From Chlamydomonas reinhardtii (Eukaryota; Chlorophyta; Chlorophyceae; Chlamydomonadales; Chlamydomonadaceae), in assembly GCF_000002595.2 (NCBI RefSeq), contig NC_057016.1, forward strand, positions 2,759,379-2,823,378: a stretch of 64,000 nucleotides of DNA, given 5' to 3'. Numbering within the stretch: position 1 is the stretch's first letter; each line of letters opens with the position of its first letter. The notes under the pieces were generated by a model. It was not told the origin of the DNA. It saw nothing but the letters and a program-made list of their open reading frames with translations, and did not search any database. The position numbers and the translations under genes were made by a program. Positions 1 through 10,500 of the stretch are shown piece after piece.

Positions 1-259
1 GGAGTGAGGGGGAGGGAAGGAGCTGGGGAAGAAGAGGGAGCAAGAGGGGCGCATGCCAATGGAAGGCGTGCAGACGAGGCGGGGCGAGGGGCAAACGGGC
101 GGGCGACAAGGGGCGCAAGGCTGTACCACCTGGGGAATTTGGGCAGACGCAGGAGAGCGCCTTCAGAGCGCGCTGGGTGAAGCTGCTGCTATTCACTGCC
201 TATCCACGATCTATAACGCCGCCTTCCTTTCCCTCCTTCTACCACAACCACCACCGCAG

Positions 260-1141
260 CAAACGGTGTCGTCCACGGGGAGTGACCACGAGCACCCCAC
301 CTCCGCCGGCGGCGACGGCGGAGCCGGCACCGGCGCCGTCGGCACGCACGACGGCTCGGCGGCGGCGGCGGCGGCGGCGGCGGCGCTACCCAGCATCAGC
401 GGCGCTCGCGGTCACGCGGGGCCGGAGGGAGGACACGACAATGACATGGGCGGCATGGACGCGAGTGGCGGCGGCGGCGGCGGCGGCTACGGGCGACTGC
501 CGGGGCTGGCGGCGCAGAGCAGCATGGCGAGTGTGGACGGCGACGAGGCGTCGTTGCCGCCCATTGCGAATCTGAGCTTGGGCAAGGCCAACATGACGGG
601 CTCCACGGTGGGCGGCGCGGCGCATGCGTCCACGCGGAGGAGCACGCTCAACACATACTACGAGCCGGGCGCGGGAGGCGGCGGCGGCACGGGGGGAGCA
701 GGCGGCGGAGGCGGAGGCGCGGGCCCCGGGCCGGCGGGGTACGGCAAGGTGGCGAAGGCGGCGGCGGTTGGCGGCGCCGGCAGCGTGGCGGGCGGCGGCG
801 GCGTGGTGGGCGGCGCGGGCGTTGGCGGCGGCGGCGCGGTGGGCTCGGGCACGGTGGGGCGGCGGCAGAGCGTGGGCGTGGTGGTGGGCAAGTACGGCTC
901 CGTAAACAAGCAGGCGTCGCAAGGGCATGGCGGCGGGGGGCCGGGCGTCGCGGGCGCGGCGGGCATGGCCGTCACGGGCGGCCACGCCGGCGGCGGCGTG
1001 GGCGGCGGCGGCGGCGGCGCGGTGGGCGTGGGCGGCGTGGGCGTGAACAAGTACAAGGCCAACGTGGGCAAGACCAACAGCAAGTACATCAGCCCCTACT
1101 CGTTGAGGCAGCTGGCAGGGCAGAACGCGGGGCAGGGGTGA
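260..1141 (+). CDS. C-terminal exon of a glycine-rich protein of unknown function (5' end outside window)
   Basis: The last exon of a plus-strand gene opens after a pyrimidine-rich tract ending in CAG at 257-259 and runs in frame to a TGA at 1139-1141, giving about 293 residues. An Ala run (near residue 35) and many Gly runs dominate the middle. Less simple segments punctuate it, such as the Ser/Leu-rich region around 530-600, NTYYEP near 650, and a Lys/Tyr-rich tail that includes NKYKANVGKTNSKY and SPYSLRQLAG. The conserved-looking tail suggests real coding rather than chance openness. Positions 1-259 look like an intron. I do not recognise a family. The stop lies about 300 bases before the left end of the P-element block, so the 3' UTR may have been interrupted by that insertion. 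Confidence 0.55.
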   Translation, partial: QTVSSTGSDHEHPTSAGGDGGAGTGAVGTHDGSAAAAAAAAALPSISGARGHAGPEGGHDNDMGGMDASGGGGGGGYGRLPGLAAQSSMASVDGDEASLPPIANLSLGKANMTGSTVGGAAHASTRRSTLNTYYEPGAGGGGGTGGAGGGGGGAGPGPAGYGKVAKAAAVGGAGSVAGGGGVVGGAGVGGGGAVGSGTVGRRQSVGVVVGKYGSVNKQASQGHGGGGPGVAGAAGMAVTGGHAGGGVGGGGGGAVGVGGVGVNKYKANVGKTNSKYISPYSLRQLAGQNAGQG

Positions 1142-1434
1142 GGCTGTGAGGGCAGCGAGCGTTGGGTCGTCATGGGAGTTGTTGAGCGGGCTAGGCGGAG
1201 GCCGGCGGGGAGGCGGTGGGCTGGGAGGAGGCGGGCTGGGGGTTGCAAGGATGTTTGGAAAAGCGGTCCAGGATGCACTGGGGGGGTAGCAATGGATAGC
1301 ACTGCGTGACGCTGGGGAACGTCTTGGCGCAGCTAAAGATTGTTGGGTGTGTATATACTTACGGCATACGGTCGCGGGCCGGGCTGGGCGTGTGGTGGCG
1401 GTGCCGCAAGCGGACGGCTTGATGCGCGTGTGCG
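1142..1434 (+). other. 3' flank of the glycine-rich gene
   Basis: This GC-rich stretch after the stop codon holds no further coding signal and probably is the proximal 3' UTR. No TGTAA (the usual algal poly(A) signal) lies between the stop and the insertion. The first one downstream is inside the transposon end, at about 1562-1566. The next plausible host copy is near 23194, beyond the insertion. Confidence 0.35.
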
Positions 1435-1442
1435 GCTGGCGG
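1435..1442. repeat. Left 8-bp target-site duplication (GCTGGCGG)
   Basis: The eight bases directly before the P-element end at 1443 are GCTGGCGG. The same eight bases directly follow the P-element end at 22858. Eight-base duplications are the known signature of P-superfamily insertion. Confidence 0.75.
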
Positions 1443-1592
1443 CAGGGGTTCGGGGTGTCCAACTCGGCGGTTGCGATCGGTAACCGCCTGGATTCGGCAT
1501 GTCCCGGACCCTGGAAGTGGGCCCCGCTCAAGCCCGCCGGCACAGACTTATAGGGAATACTTGTAATAGTATTCCTGGCGCGTCGGGCGACT
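1443..1592 (+). repeat. Left terminal inverted repeat of the short P element
   Basis: These 150 bp are the reverse complement of 2008-2157 and equal 14331-14480. Confidence 0.9.
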
Positions 1593-2007
1593 ATTCTATA
1601 CTTCTTCGCCAACTCTTGTAGCATTCATTGAATCTTTCACTGCTGACCCGTGATGGCACGCCCGGCGCGCCAGGTGCTCTTCTAGTAGTGCTTATTGTTA
1701 GATGGAGCCTAGAGATCGGGGCTGGCGCTGCTGGGTGCTCTGGGCGCTCATCATCACGGTGAGCTGGCCGTGGTGGCGCCCTGTGGGCGAGAAGTTCCCG
1801 GAAGTTCCCGGAAGTTCGGCAGGGGGGGCGAGAATCGCCACTTGCGAGGCCCTCTGCTTGACCTCAAGTCGCGGCTAGCCCGCTCCAGGCACCAGGTTGC
1901 ATATCGAGGTACAGTTGTAAGGCAGAGAAACCATTCCGGAGTGCTCATGAGCGAAGTCGAGCAAATTCTAAATGTCCAACTAGGCATGTGGTCGAGTATC
2001 TCTTTGA

Positions 2008-2157
2008 AGTCGCCCGACGCGCCAGGAATACTATTACAAGTATTCCCTATAAGTCTGTGCCGGCGGGCTTGAGCGGGGCCCACTTCCAGGGTCCGGGACA
2101 TGCCGAATCCAGGCGGTTACCGATCGCAACCGCCGAGTTGGACACCCCGAACCCCTG
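2008..2157 (-). repeat. Right terminal inverted repeat of the short P element
   Basis: These 150 bp are the reverse complement of 1443-1592 and equal 22709-22858, ending CCGAACCCCTG. Confidence 0.9.
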
Positions 2158-2438
2158 GACCGAACTCGCAGCTCCCGCTATGGCGCGAGCGCGCCCCGCT
2201 TTATTTCCTTTGCCTTACGGAGCCTCGTTACTCTCCGGAAGCTCCTGCGCCTCTCGTGACCCTTCATATTATTTATCGGCTCGGCCCTGGCAACTTGGCG
2301 CCATCGGCGATAGAGGGCTGCGCGAAGACCCGCCACAGCAGCAGGTGCGCGGTGGGCAGATAGAGGGGGAGCAGTGCGTGTGGTATGCGCCGGCGTGGGT
2401 GGCAGCGGGGGTCTCGTGTGCCTGTCTTGGCCCGCGTT
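2158..2438 (-). repeat. 281-bp repeat, inverted copy of 11641-11921
   Basis: This segment starts exactly at the right end of the short P element and is the reverse complement of 11641-11921 over 281 bp, with no difference seen. Its first 8 bases (GACCGAAC) would be the surviving half of the short element's original target duplication. That implies the element once sat inside a longer copy of this repeat whose other side has been lost. It is moderately GC-rich and contains no open frame I trust. Its class is unknown. Confidence 0.8.
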
Positions 2439-2660
2439 ACTACGCTTCCTCACCTCCGGTTGTGTTGTTGGCCGCATTCGGCCCGCCCGCCGTCGTACAC
2501 ATTCGGGCCCCTCTTCTGCTTTGCTTCGCCTTGTTCTTGCCCCTGTTTGTCACACTGTCGCCCGGCCATTGTTTTGCTGCACGCCGTTGCATTACGCTAG
2601 TGCTCGTCTACACAACTCATCCGTGGACGCCGGTCGCCTGCCTGCAGGTGCGCATCGGCT

Positions 2661-3176
2661 ATGCTATCCGCGCGGTGTGGCGTCGCATTGAGTCTGTGTG
2701 GTGCTATCGCCTTGGCCGGGCGCCCGGAGCGTGAGGAATGCGCGTCAGCAAAACATCGACACAACCTGCCAGCTACCGTCGGTACAGTAACAGCGCGTGA
2801 ACGACGCACCAATGCCTTGTCCCTTCTTGCTACGCATTTATGTGGGCACGGGTGGGAGCCACACACATCGGGACTACGCTTTCCTGCCCCTTGCCATGTT
2901 CCATCACGAGCTTCAATGCAGGGGCAAGTGCAGGGGCGGGACGTCAACTCTGCAACCAACATCCGGCACGCGCTGGTGGAGATGCTGCTTGGAAACGTGC
3001 GGCCCGCATCACTACAGCCTGGCGGCGGTGGCGGCGGCGGCGGCGGCCCAGCAGCGGCCCAGCAGCGACACAGCGACAGCGGCACGTGTGCGCATGTTGG
3101 TAGCGGAGGGGACGGGAACGGCCACGTGGAGGAGAGCGCAGCGTCGCCCAAAACTTGGCGCAAGCGCGCAGGCTGA
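2661..3176 (+). pseudogene. Possible 3' remnant of a TnpB/Fanzor-like nuclease gene
   Basis: An open frame ending in TGA at 3174-3176 contains GRDVNSATNIRHALVEML near 2936-2990. This fits the RuvC-III signature R-D-x-N-x-A-x-N-I of TnpB and eukaryotic Fanzor proteins, whose Asp is catalytic. A Gly run and a polar tail follow. I could not find the preceding zinc-finger cysteines or the earlier RuvC motifs in a clear frame upstream, and the region 2439-2660 is unassigned. The stretch before the motif may be intronic. It sits in transposon cargo, so a decayed 3' end of a mobile gene is plausible, but the assignment rests on one motif. Confidence 0.28.
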
Positions 3177-3290
3177 GGGGCTGGCCGCCGCTGTCTAGCT
3201 AGGTAGCAGGCCACAATGGGGTGAGCAGGGTATGCTTGGCAGGGGGCAGCAGCAGCATGACAAGTAGTGCGGCTTTTGTCAATTGTGTGG

Positions 3291-3624
3291 TGTTGGAAAG
3301 TCGCCGGTATGGTCGACTGTCACTCACACTAGTTACACGGGTTACACCGAACGTTAGGCAATGCAGGAAGTAGCATGCCTAGGAAAGTGAGGATGAACGG
3401 GCAATGCAACAGGTGCTGCGGGCGCAAGTAGCCGGGGAAGTTGCATGCGGACGTTGCGCGATCTAGGCGGGATATAAGCCGGCGTTGGCACGCCGGACTT
3501 ACACCAGTCTTATTCTACCTTACTGGGTCAATGTAACAGTATAAGGAAAGCTAGCCTACGCGAGCCTGCTATTCAGTATACCGGATGCGATAGGAAACTT
3601 GCCAAACACCGCGTATTTCCAACA
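3291..3624 (+). repeat. 5' LTR
   Basis: This is a 334-bp LTR with TG...CA ends inside a 9-bp inverted repeat (TGTTGGAAA / TTTCCAACA). It holds a TATA-like GATATAAG near 3471 and a TGTAA poly(A)-like signal near 3532, in the order expected for the U3-R-U5 parts. Confidence 0.88.
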
Positions 3625-3737
3625 GGTTATGAGCCCCGGCGCTCTCTGAGTGTCCGTGTAGGTGTTCTAGGCATTATCGCGGTTACTGATAGTGTTTAGG
3701 CTTGGCGCGATTCTGGTCGCTCTGGTCGCTGAGCACC

Positions 3738-4019
3738 ATGGGCCTCCCTAAGCTCGACAAGCTGAAGGACGCGAAAGGCTGGCGCGCATTCCGCGTGGAC
3801 TTCTGGGCGATGTGCGTCGTGGAGGAGTGCGTCGACGCCATCGATGCTCCCATGCGCGCTACTCGCGAGCAGCAGCGGCGTGCGCACGCCCTGCTCACGC
3901 TGCACGTGGAGGCGCCCTACAAGCAGCTGGTTACCCGTCGCGCATCAGCCCGCAGCACGTCGCGCTGTGAACGGCTGAAGCGGAAAGCGCAGCCGTGGGA
4001 GCTGCGTGTGCTGTGCTAG
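3738..4019 (+). CDS. Gag-like frame of the LTR element
   Basis: A frame of about 93 residues starts at an ATG 113 bases inside the 5' LTR. It reads MGLPKLDKLKDAKGWRAF followed by a hydrophobic/acidic stretch. This resembles the N-terminal part of copia gag proteins, where a short 'L..L....W..F...F' segment opens the polyprotein. It is far shorter than a full gag-pol. The rest of the interior has no recognisable protein. The element reads as a reduced copy, and I describe it only at this level. Confidence 0.5.
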   Translation: MGLPKLDKLKDAKGWRAFRVDFWAMCVVEECVDAIDAPMRATREQQRRAHALLTLHVEAPYKQLVTRRASARSTSRCERLKRKAQPWELRVLC

Positions 4020-4742
4020 TGACGGCGTGCTTTGCCGTGGCGCTGGCTGTATGCTGAGTATGTTGGTGAGGCAATCACTGCATGGAGCTAGCTGGAGCTG
4101 GAGCTGAGGAGCTAGTGTGCGACGCGTGATGCGTGGGGAAGTTTAGAAGCATGGTTACGGGACCGGGCATGGGTTTCCGTGGGAGCCATTGTGCGGTAGT
4201 TGGTAACGCCGGATTGCGCGTGCCTGAGCCATGTGCAGGACCATATGCGTGGCAGACACTACAGACTTGCGGCGTGCAAGTACTGTGACGTAATGACTGC
4301 GGTGATAGCAGCATGCGTGATAAGCTGCAGGTTATATGCAGCGGTTGGTACTGCGGTTAAGCAGTGCTGTTGTCTACCAAGGGCGCGAGCGGCCTAGCTT
4401 GCCAAGGGTGTAGATGTGTGTGCGAAGTGTGTGACTTGCGGATTGAGCAAGCACGACGGTTAGGTCTTGTCCGACTAAACAAGCCTGGTAGCATGTTTGC
4501 CGGTGTGCGCAACATGAGATTGATTGATTGGTGCGATGCGGTAGAAGCATGTGGGTAGGATGATGTAATGGACATGCGAGATGCAGCGGAAAGCGTACGG
4601 TGATTAAGACATGCGATTTATTGATTGACCTATCTAGCGTGAGACGGCTAGAGTCACGTGGGAGCTACGTTAGCTGTGGAGGCATGAGTAGTGCAGGATG
4701 CGAAATGATTGACGTGTGTTCGTGCCGTCGACCACGTGGGAG

Positions 4743-5076
4743 TGTTGGAAAGTCGCCGGTATGGTCGACTGTCACTCACACTAGTTACACGGGTTACACC
4801 GAACGTTAGGCAATGCAGGAAGTAGCATGCCTAGGAAAGTGAGGATGAACGGGCAATGCAACAGGTGCTGCGGGCGCAAGTAGCCGGGGAAGTTGCATGC
4901 GGACGTTGCGCGATCTAGGCGGGATATAAGCCGGCGTTGGCACGCCGGACTTACACCAGTCTTATTCTACCTTACTGGGTCAATGTAACAGTATAAGGAA
5001 AGCTAGCCTACGCGAGCCTGCTATTCAGTATACCGGATGCGATAGGAAACTTGCCAAACACCGCGTATTTCCAACA
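4743..5076 (+). repeat. 3' LTR
   Basis: This is the second 334-bp LTR, apparently identical to 3291-3624. It is followed by the right target duplication TGTGG. Confidence 0.88.
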
Positions 5077-5081
5077 TGTGG

Positions 5082-7574
5082 TGTCCTGGCTGGCTCTGCA
5101 GTGGCGGTGTGGCTGCTGAGCACCTGGTTTGGCTATGTGCCTGTACAGACCGACCCCGGCTATGTCCGGGTGATGAGGACGTTCGGCCTCAGAGAGTGGA
5201 GGGGCTCAGCCCCTTTTCCCGTGGCAGGGGGACACTTGTCCTTGTTTGGTAGCACACGCGCCCACGCCGTAAAGACGCAGGCCCTGTCACACATATGACG
5301 TCTCAAGGAGAGCTTATTTCCGCCTGGACTGCTGGGACAGCACGCATCCATCCTCATTACAGCCTGAGCGCCCTGTCACCAACTGTCATGACAACGCCCC
5401 TATGGATTGGCCCGGCAGCGGCGGCAGCCCAGGCAAATGAACTAGCACTCCGGCAAGTGGAGTAATCCTCCTCAATGAGCAACAGACACCATTACGGTAT
5501 CGTATCTCGGGCAGTACTTGATTGGCCAACAAGCACATCTCGACACACAGCAAAACGCAGCAGCAGAACAACACGCTATCCGCCAAGACACATCAAATCG
5601 CGCTGGCACCAATCAAATGCACCAAAAACTCACAAAAAGACGGCGAAGCTGGCGAAACTGCGCTCAAGTTCACAGGCCAGCGCAAGCGTGCCCACATGTG
5701 CGCTGGTGCACGCGCTATCGGAACAAGCACGTGTACCGTGCTGTCGCCGACAGATATCAGGAAACAACATCAAAACACATAACCTTCTAGCCCCATCTCA
5801 TGTTCGAGTGGTACAGACACACATGCACGTGTTTCGCTCACGACAGCTACAACAGCAAAGCGTAGTGGAGACGGCCCACCTTCGACATCCGCCACGCCAA
5901 GAGCTTAAACAAGATGTCTGCCCGAGAGGGCAGGAAAAGGGCTCGTGATGGAACCCTCCCCTCCTGGTGCCCAATGGACACCAGACACCAAGCCAGACAC
6001 CTGACGCGGCACCTATTAAGCACACGCATCTATGTTGGGGGCCTATGATTGCCTATGGCATCCCCGCAATGCCGGACTTTGCCGGTTGGGTTGGGTGCAC
6101 AGTCCGTGCTGACCCACAGCTAACAAACTAGTCACGTCACTGCACGAACAGCAGGCAACCAACCCCCGGGCCACCACACGCACGGCTTCAACATAGGCCG
6201 GCGCCGCAGACCGCGTCACGGCGCGGCGCTTGCACCTTCCGCGCCGCCGCCGCCCAGTCCTCCGGCAGGAGCACCATGGCCGCGGCAATGCGCTGCGCAG
6301 TAGCGCGGGCTGACGGCGGCCGTATAAGCGGAACGGGCAGATGCCGTCTGGGGCCTGACCCAAGCACCTGGCGCCAGACATCGACCAAGTAACGTTTCTC
6401 GCACTCGTCATATACGAGTACGGGTACCTGACGCACCGCGCTCAAACATTTCGCGGACTTCCTGAAGCGCGCCATCCATGGGACCAACTCCCTTATACAC
6501 ATCATGTTGGGGCCGGAAACGCCATAGCAAACGACAGGGCTCCACTGCGCTGCGCCGGCTTACCCCGCAGGGGCATATGGTACACCCACGGCACAGATCC
6601 TTTCGCGAGCTTGCCGTGATAGTTTGCCCTGCTGCGGCTTACCCCGGCAGCCAGCCAATCACAGGCATGCACAGCAGAACATCAGGTTGCTTAGTACCGA
6701 CCAGTTGTGACAAAGCATACAGCCATGAAGTCATAGAGCTCTGCTGCTGCGGATCAGCAGTCAGACGGTCCACGGCAAGGCACAGCCACGCCACAAGCTA
6801 CCTTGGTGGTTGTTATGCGTTTCCTTAGGTGCCATCCTCCAACATCGTCGCCAACCGGCGCCCATCCGCAACACATACGCCGCTAGCTCCCCGCCCTCCG
6901 TACGCTAGATAGAGTTCTCGGTCTTGCGCCCTCGATGATGTTGACACTTGCCTCCATACCATCCACGGAATGCCCGTCATCGGTAACCCTCATTTACACT
7001 AGAATGGCAGTGAACGCGCATCCTGCACAGTTGCTTCGAGCGCACCTGAACCCTTCTTACTCAGCGCATGTAGGTAGGAGCGGGCTCTGCCAAATGCCGA
7101 GCCCGTCATTGTCAGAGGACCCGTTACGTGTGACAGTCATTCATGCCTTGAGCTTGCATCCATTCTAGTAAGCAGGGTAGCCCCTCACATGAATGTATCA
7201 GGACATACAGAGACACCGCCGGTTCGTACACATGCATTATTCTGAGCACACGGTCCATGCAAGAATCTCAAGCGTTTTCGTTATTGTTAGCCACCTGTTG
7301 CTGCGCTACATGATGCCCCTTGTCTTGGCACATCCAGGTCCGCAATCAGTCATTCATTTTCTTACCGCACCGCACAATAGTGCGGCCGCATGTCCACCCC
7401 AGTTGCAACCGTGGCCCAGCGCGCATCCCATTCGTAACCTCCGAACTGCACGTCCTGCCCAGAACCCGCCCAGCAGGCCCACCACCCTGCCGTTCCTCCC
7501 GCCTGCTCCCTCGGCCACGGCTGAAGCCAGCCACCCTCACCTCCTCGCACTCATCACTCATCCCTCGCTCTTCC
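5082..7574. other. Cargo DNA without a convincing gene
   Basis: These 2.5 kb between the LTR element and the 3' end of the SAM/kinase-like gene are less GC-rich than the coding parts. Several short frames exist but none shows family motifs. The only mildly coding-like one is on the minus strand at 6188-6505 (contains PVLVYDECEKRYLVDVW), flanked by possible splice sites. The part next to 7574 should include the 3' UTR of the minus-strand gene; a TGTAA on that strand lies near 6994. Confidence 0.4.
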
Positions 7575-10500
7575 TCAGCCACTGCCGCACTGGAGTCGCT
7601 GCTCCAGCTGCCGCACCTCCGCCTGCTGCTCCGCCTCCGTCCCGTCCAGGCGCGACAGCCCCAAGTCAATGACCACGCAGCGCGGCCCCACCGCCGCCTC
7701 CGCAGCCGGCAGCAGGAACATGAAGTTGCTGAGCCGGATGTCGCCGTGCAGGAAGCGCCCGCCACTGCCGCCGCCAGCAGCGCGAATGTCCGCCGCGTGC
7801 AGTACCTTAAGCGCGTGCACCGCCGCCGCCGCCGCCGTCGGCTGGATGTAGCCCCACTGCTCCGCCGCCTGACGCAGCGTCAAGCCCCGCACCCGGCTGG
7901 TGGCGATGAAGCGCACGTCGCCGTCCGGCGGCGGCTCCCACTCCTCCTCCTCCTCCCCCCCAGACAGTGGTGGCGGCGGCGCCAGGTCACCCAGGCGGCC
8001 AGCGGCCAGCAGCCGCGGCAGCACGTCGCCCTGCAGCGCGGCCAGCGCCCGGTAGGCACTGCACTCCGCCTCGAAGGCCGCGACGCCGTGCTCGTCCGAG
8101 TCCAGGATCTTAAGCACCGCCTCCTCGCCGTTGACGCGGCCGGTGCAGGCAAGGCCCGCGTAGCCCACGTGCAGGACCTCGGGGTCGGCCTCAATGAGGA
8201 GCGGCGGCAGCGGCGGCGGCTGGCGGAGGCAACATGCGCGCCGCCGCCAGTGATGCGCGCTGCTGCCGGTGACGGGCGCAAGGCTCGCTCCGTCTCCGCC
8301 TCTTGCTTCGGATGGAGAGGCGGGCGCCAGCGCAAGGCGCGCTGCGCCCTGTTCGTCCCAATGCTGCAGCATCGAGGGCTGCGCCTCCGCCTCCCCGCCG
8401 GCTGCTGCTCGCCTTGCCGCTCCCGCCGGCGGGCTCGTCGCCGCCCGGCTGCCATGTGCCGCCAGCCCCGCACCGCCCACGGCCTGCCCTTCCGTGTGCC
8501 CCGCACCGCCGGCAGCAGCGCCCCCGGGCTGCCCGCCGCGACCAACTGCACCACCGCCGTCACCGCCACCACTGCTGCGGCTGGGCCCTGCGTCCGGCTG
8601 CCCGGGCGGCGCTGACCGCGACCGCCGCCGCGCAAGCCCTGCTGCAGGTGGGTCGGGCACCTCCGGCAGGCTGAGCAGCATGGTGTACAGGGTGGCGGCG
8701 GCGGCTGTGACTGCCGGCTGTTGGTCCGTGTGCTCCGTTGGCGCCAGAAAGGGCCCTGCCAGGTGCAGCACCCCGTCGCGCGCGCGGCCGCGCTTGCGGC
8801 TGCTGCTGCCGGTACCTGCCACGCTGCCACTGCCGCCGACACCACCCATGCCATCAGGACCGCTGCCGCTACAGCCACCGCCGCCTGCGCCAGCAGCCAG
8901 CGCACGTGCAGCAGCGGCGGATGCACTTCGGGTTGTCACGCCGGTACTGCGGGCACGGACTACTGCGGCGGCTGCAGGACCCACCGATGGCGCCTGCAGC
9001 TGCTGCTGCTGCCGGGGTTGGGGTTCGGTCTGGTTCTCCAGCAGGACCTGCGGCGGCGGTGGCGAGCACGTGCGGCGCACCGCCCACATGGCGTAGTGGC
9101 AGCTGACAATAGCGTACCTCACTCCCAGGCGGTCCATGTACTCATTGACCTGCATGTTAAGGCATGAACGAGCGTACGAGCGAGTACTGCGTCATTGAAT
9201 CGTCAACACGTACGACGGCACCGGGGAGGCACCAGGTGAGCAACGAGGAGGCACGTCACATGTATGCGCGCTGAGAGCCAGATCGACGCAGAAGGCACGG
9301 GAAGAGACTGCAAAGGCACTGAGGGGCTACAGTGTGCGCGCTTCCGTCCACGCGAACAAGCCCATCCCAGCAACTGTAGCGCGCATGCCGTCACAAACGC
9401 ATTGAGGCGGTCTGCTGCTTATGCAGCTGCATGGCTCGGGCGAGTGCTACGGCTCGGGCTGGGGCTCGCTGGGGCTCGGGCGAGGGCTGTGGGGCCCACC
9501 TGTGCCAATATGGCGCGAACACGTGTGTCGCCGCTCAGCCACAGGTCCACCAGCGAGCGCGGCGTTCTGCCCTCCAGCATCAGTGCTGGCGCCTTCATCT
9601 CCACAAAGCTGCGGCACTGCTGCCAGGTCGCGTCGTCATCCGAGATGACTACAATGAGCGGCATGTCTGGGCGCAGCGAGCCGCCCCCTCCCTGCACAAG
9701 CCACTCAAGACCCTCCTGGCTGCTGGCCACCTCGTGGATCTTCTCAAGGCTCATCTCAGCACCCCAATAAACACTGCTCACGCGGCCAGTCCTGGCAGCT
9801 GGCACGGCCGCAGCATCACTACCAGCCGCCGGCTCCACCCCAGGCGTTATACCGGCGGGCGCCGGCTTCGCCGCTGCCCCACTGCCCACTGCTGCCGCCG
9901 CTGCAGTGCGGTCGGCACTGGCGCCGCCACGCAACCGCTCCAACAGGCCGTTGACCAGGATGGTCAGCACCTTGAGCAGCGGGCGCGTGCCGAAGCAGGC
10001 GACAGCTTCATTGATGAGCACTTCAGGCGGCCCTTGCTGCTGAAGCAGCACCCTGTCGATTGGCGGTTCCGACACATACGAGCGCCACACGCAACGCAGT
10101 GTCATACTGGGGATAACCCATGGTTGCCCAAGGAATTGGCTAATCTACCGGTAACGCAACGACCCTGGCCTGACGACAACGATCACCTCACCCACCCATA
10201 TCACGGCACTCACCGAATAGGCTCGCCGTCAGCGCTGCAGAAGATGTCATCCGCATGCATGATGAGCGTGAGCACCTCAGCGTCGAAGCTACTGCCGCCA
10301 CCCCCACTGTTGCTGCTGCTGCTGCCGCCGCCGCCGCCGCCGCCGCCCTCCGTGCTGCTTGTACCATGGCCGGCCCCGCCCATAGCTTGGAAGCCGCTAG
10401 CAGTGGCGTGGCTGCCACATGCGGCCGCCAAGCGGCCGAAGAGCGCGGGAATGCGTTCTTGCGGCGCCACATGCTCCCAGGTCTTGCAATCTACGGGCTC

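Larger units (their letters stand above)
1443..2157 (+). mobile_element. Short non-autonomous P-element derivative (715 bp)
   Basis: The element has 150-bp perfect terminal inverted repeats (1443-1592 and 2008-2157) beginning CAGGGGTTCGGGGTG. Its first 347 bp equal 14331-14677 and its last 350 bp (1808-2157) equal 22509-22858 of the full-length element, with no difference seen by eye. The junction (1790-1807) is a short filler of repeated GAAGTTCCCG, which resembles the breakpoint. This is the classic structure of an internally deleted P element made by incomplete gap repair. It has no coding capacity, so any movement depends on transposase supplied elsewhere. Confidence 0.88.
3291..5076 (+). 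mobile_element. Short copia-like LTR retroelement, non-autonomous, recent
   Basis: Two 334-bp direct repeats, starting TGTTGGAAAG and ending TTTCCAACA, enclose about 1.1 kb. A 5-bp target duplication TGTGG lies at 3286-3290 and 5077-5081. The LTRs look identical by eye, so the insertion is young. The internal part has a gag-like frame and a purine-rich tract (GTGGGAG) before the second LTR. No polymerase region is present, so it must depend on proteins from a relative. Placement in Ty1/copia rests on the gag-like frame and LTR style and is tentative. Confidence 0.88.

Noticed and set aside
386-1624. Long minus-strand frames opposite the glycine-rich exon
   Set aside because: They are low-complexity Arg/Ala/His translations of the same GC-rich DNA, run into the transposon end, and carry no domain.
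6188-6505. Minus-strand frame with PVLVYDECEKRYLVDVW
   Set aside because: It reads somewhat like coding sequence but is short, has no partner exons that I can place, and matches no family I know. Not called as a gene.
8269-9096. Plus-strand Pro/Ala-rich frames opposite the kinase-like exon
   Set aside because: Composition effect. Kinase motifs and splice phases are all on the minus strand.
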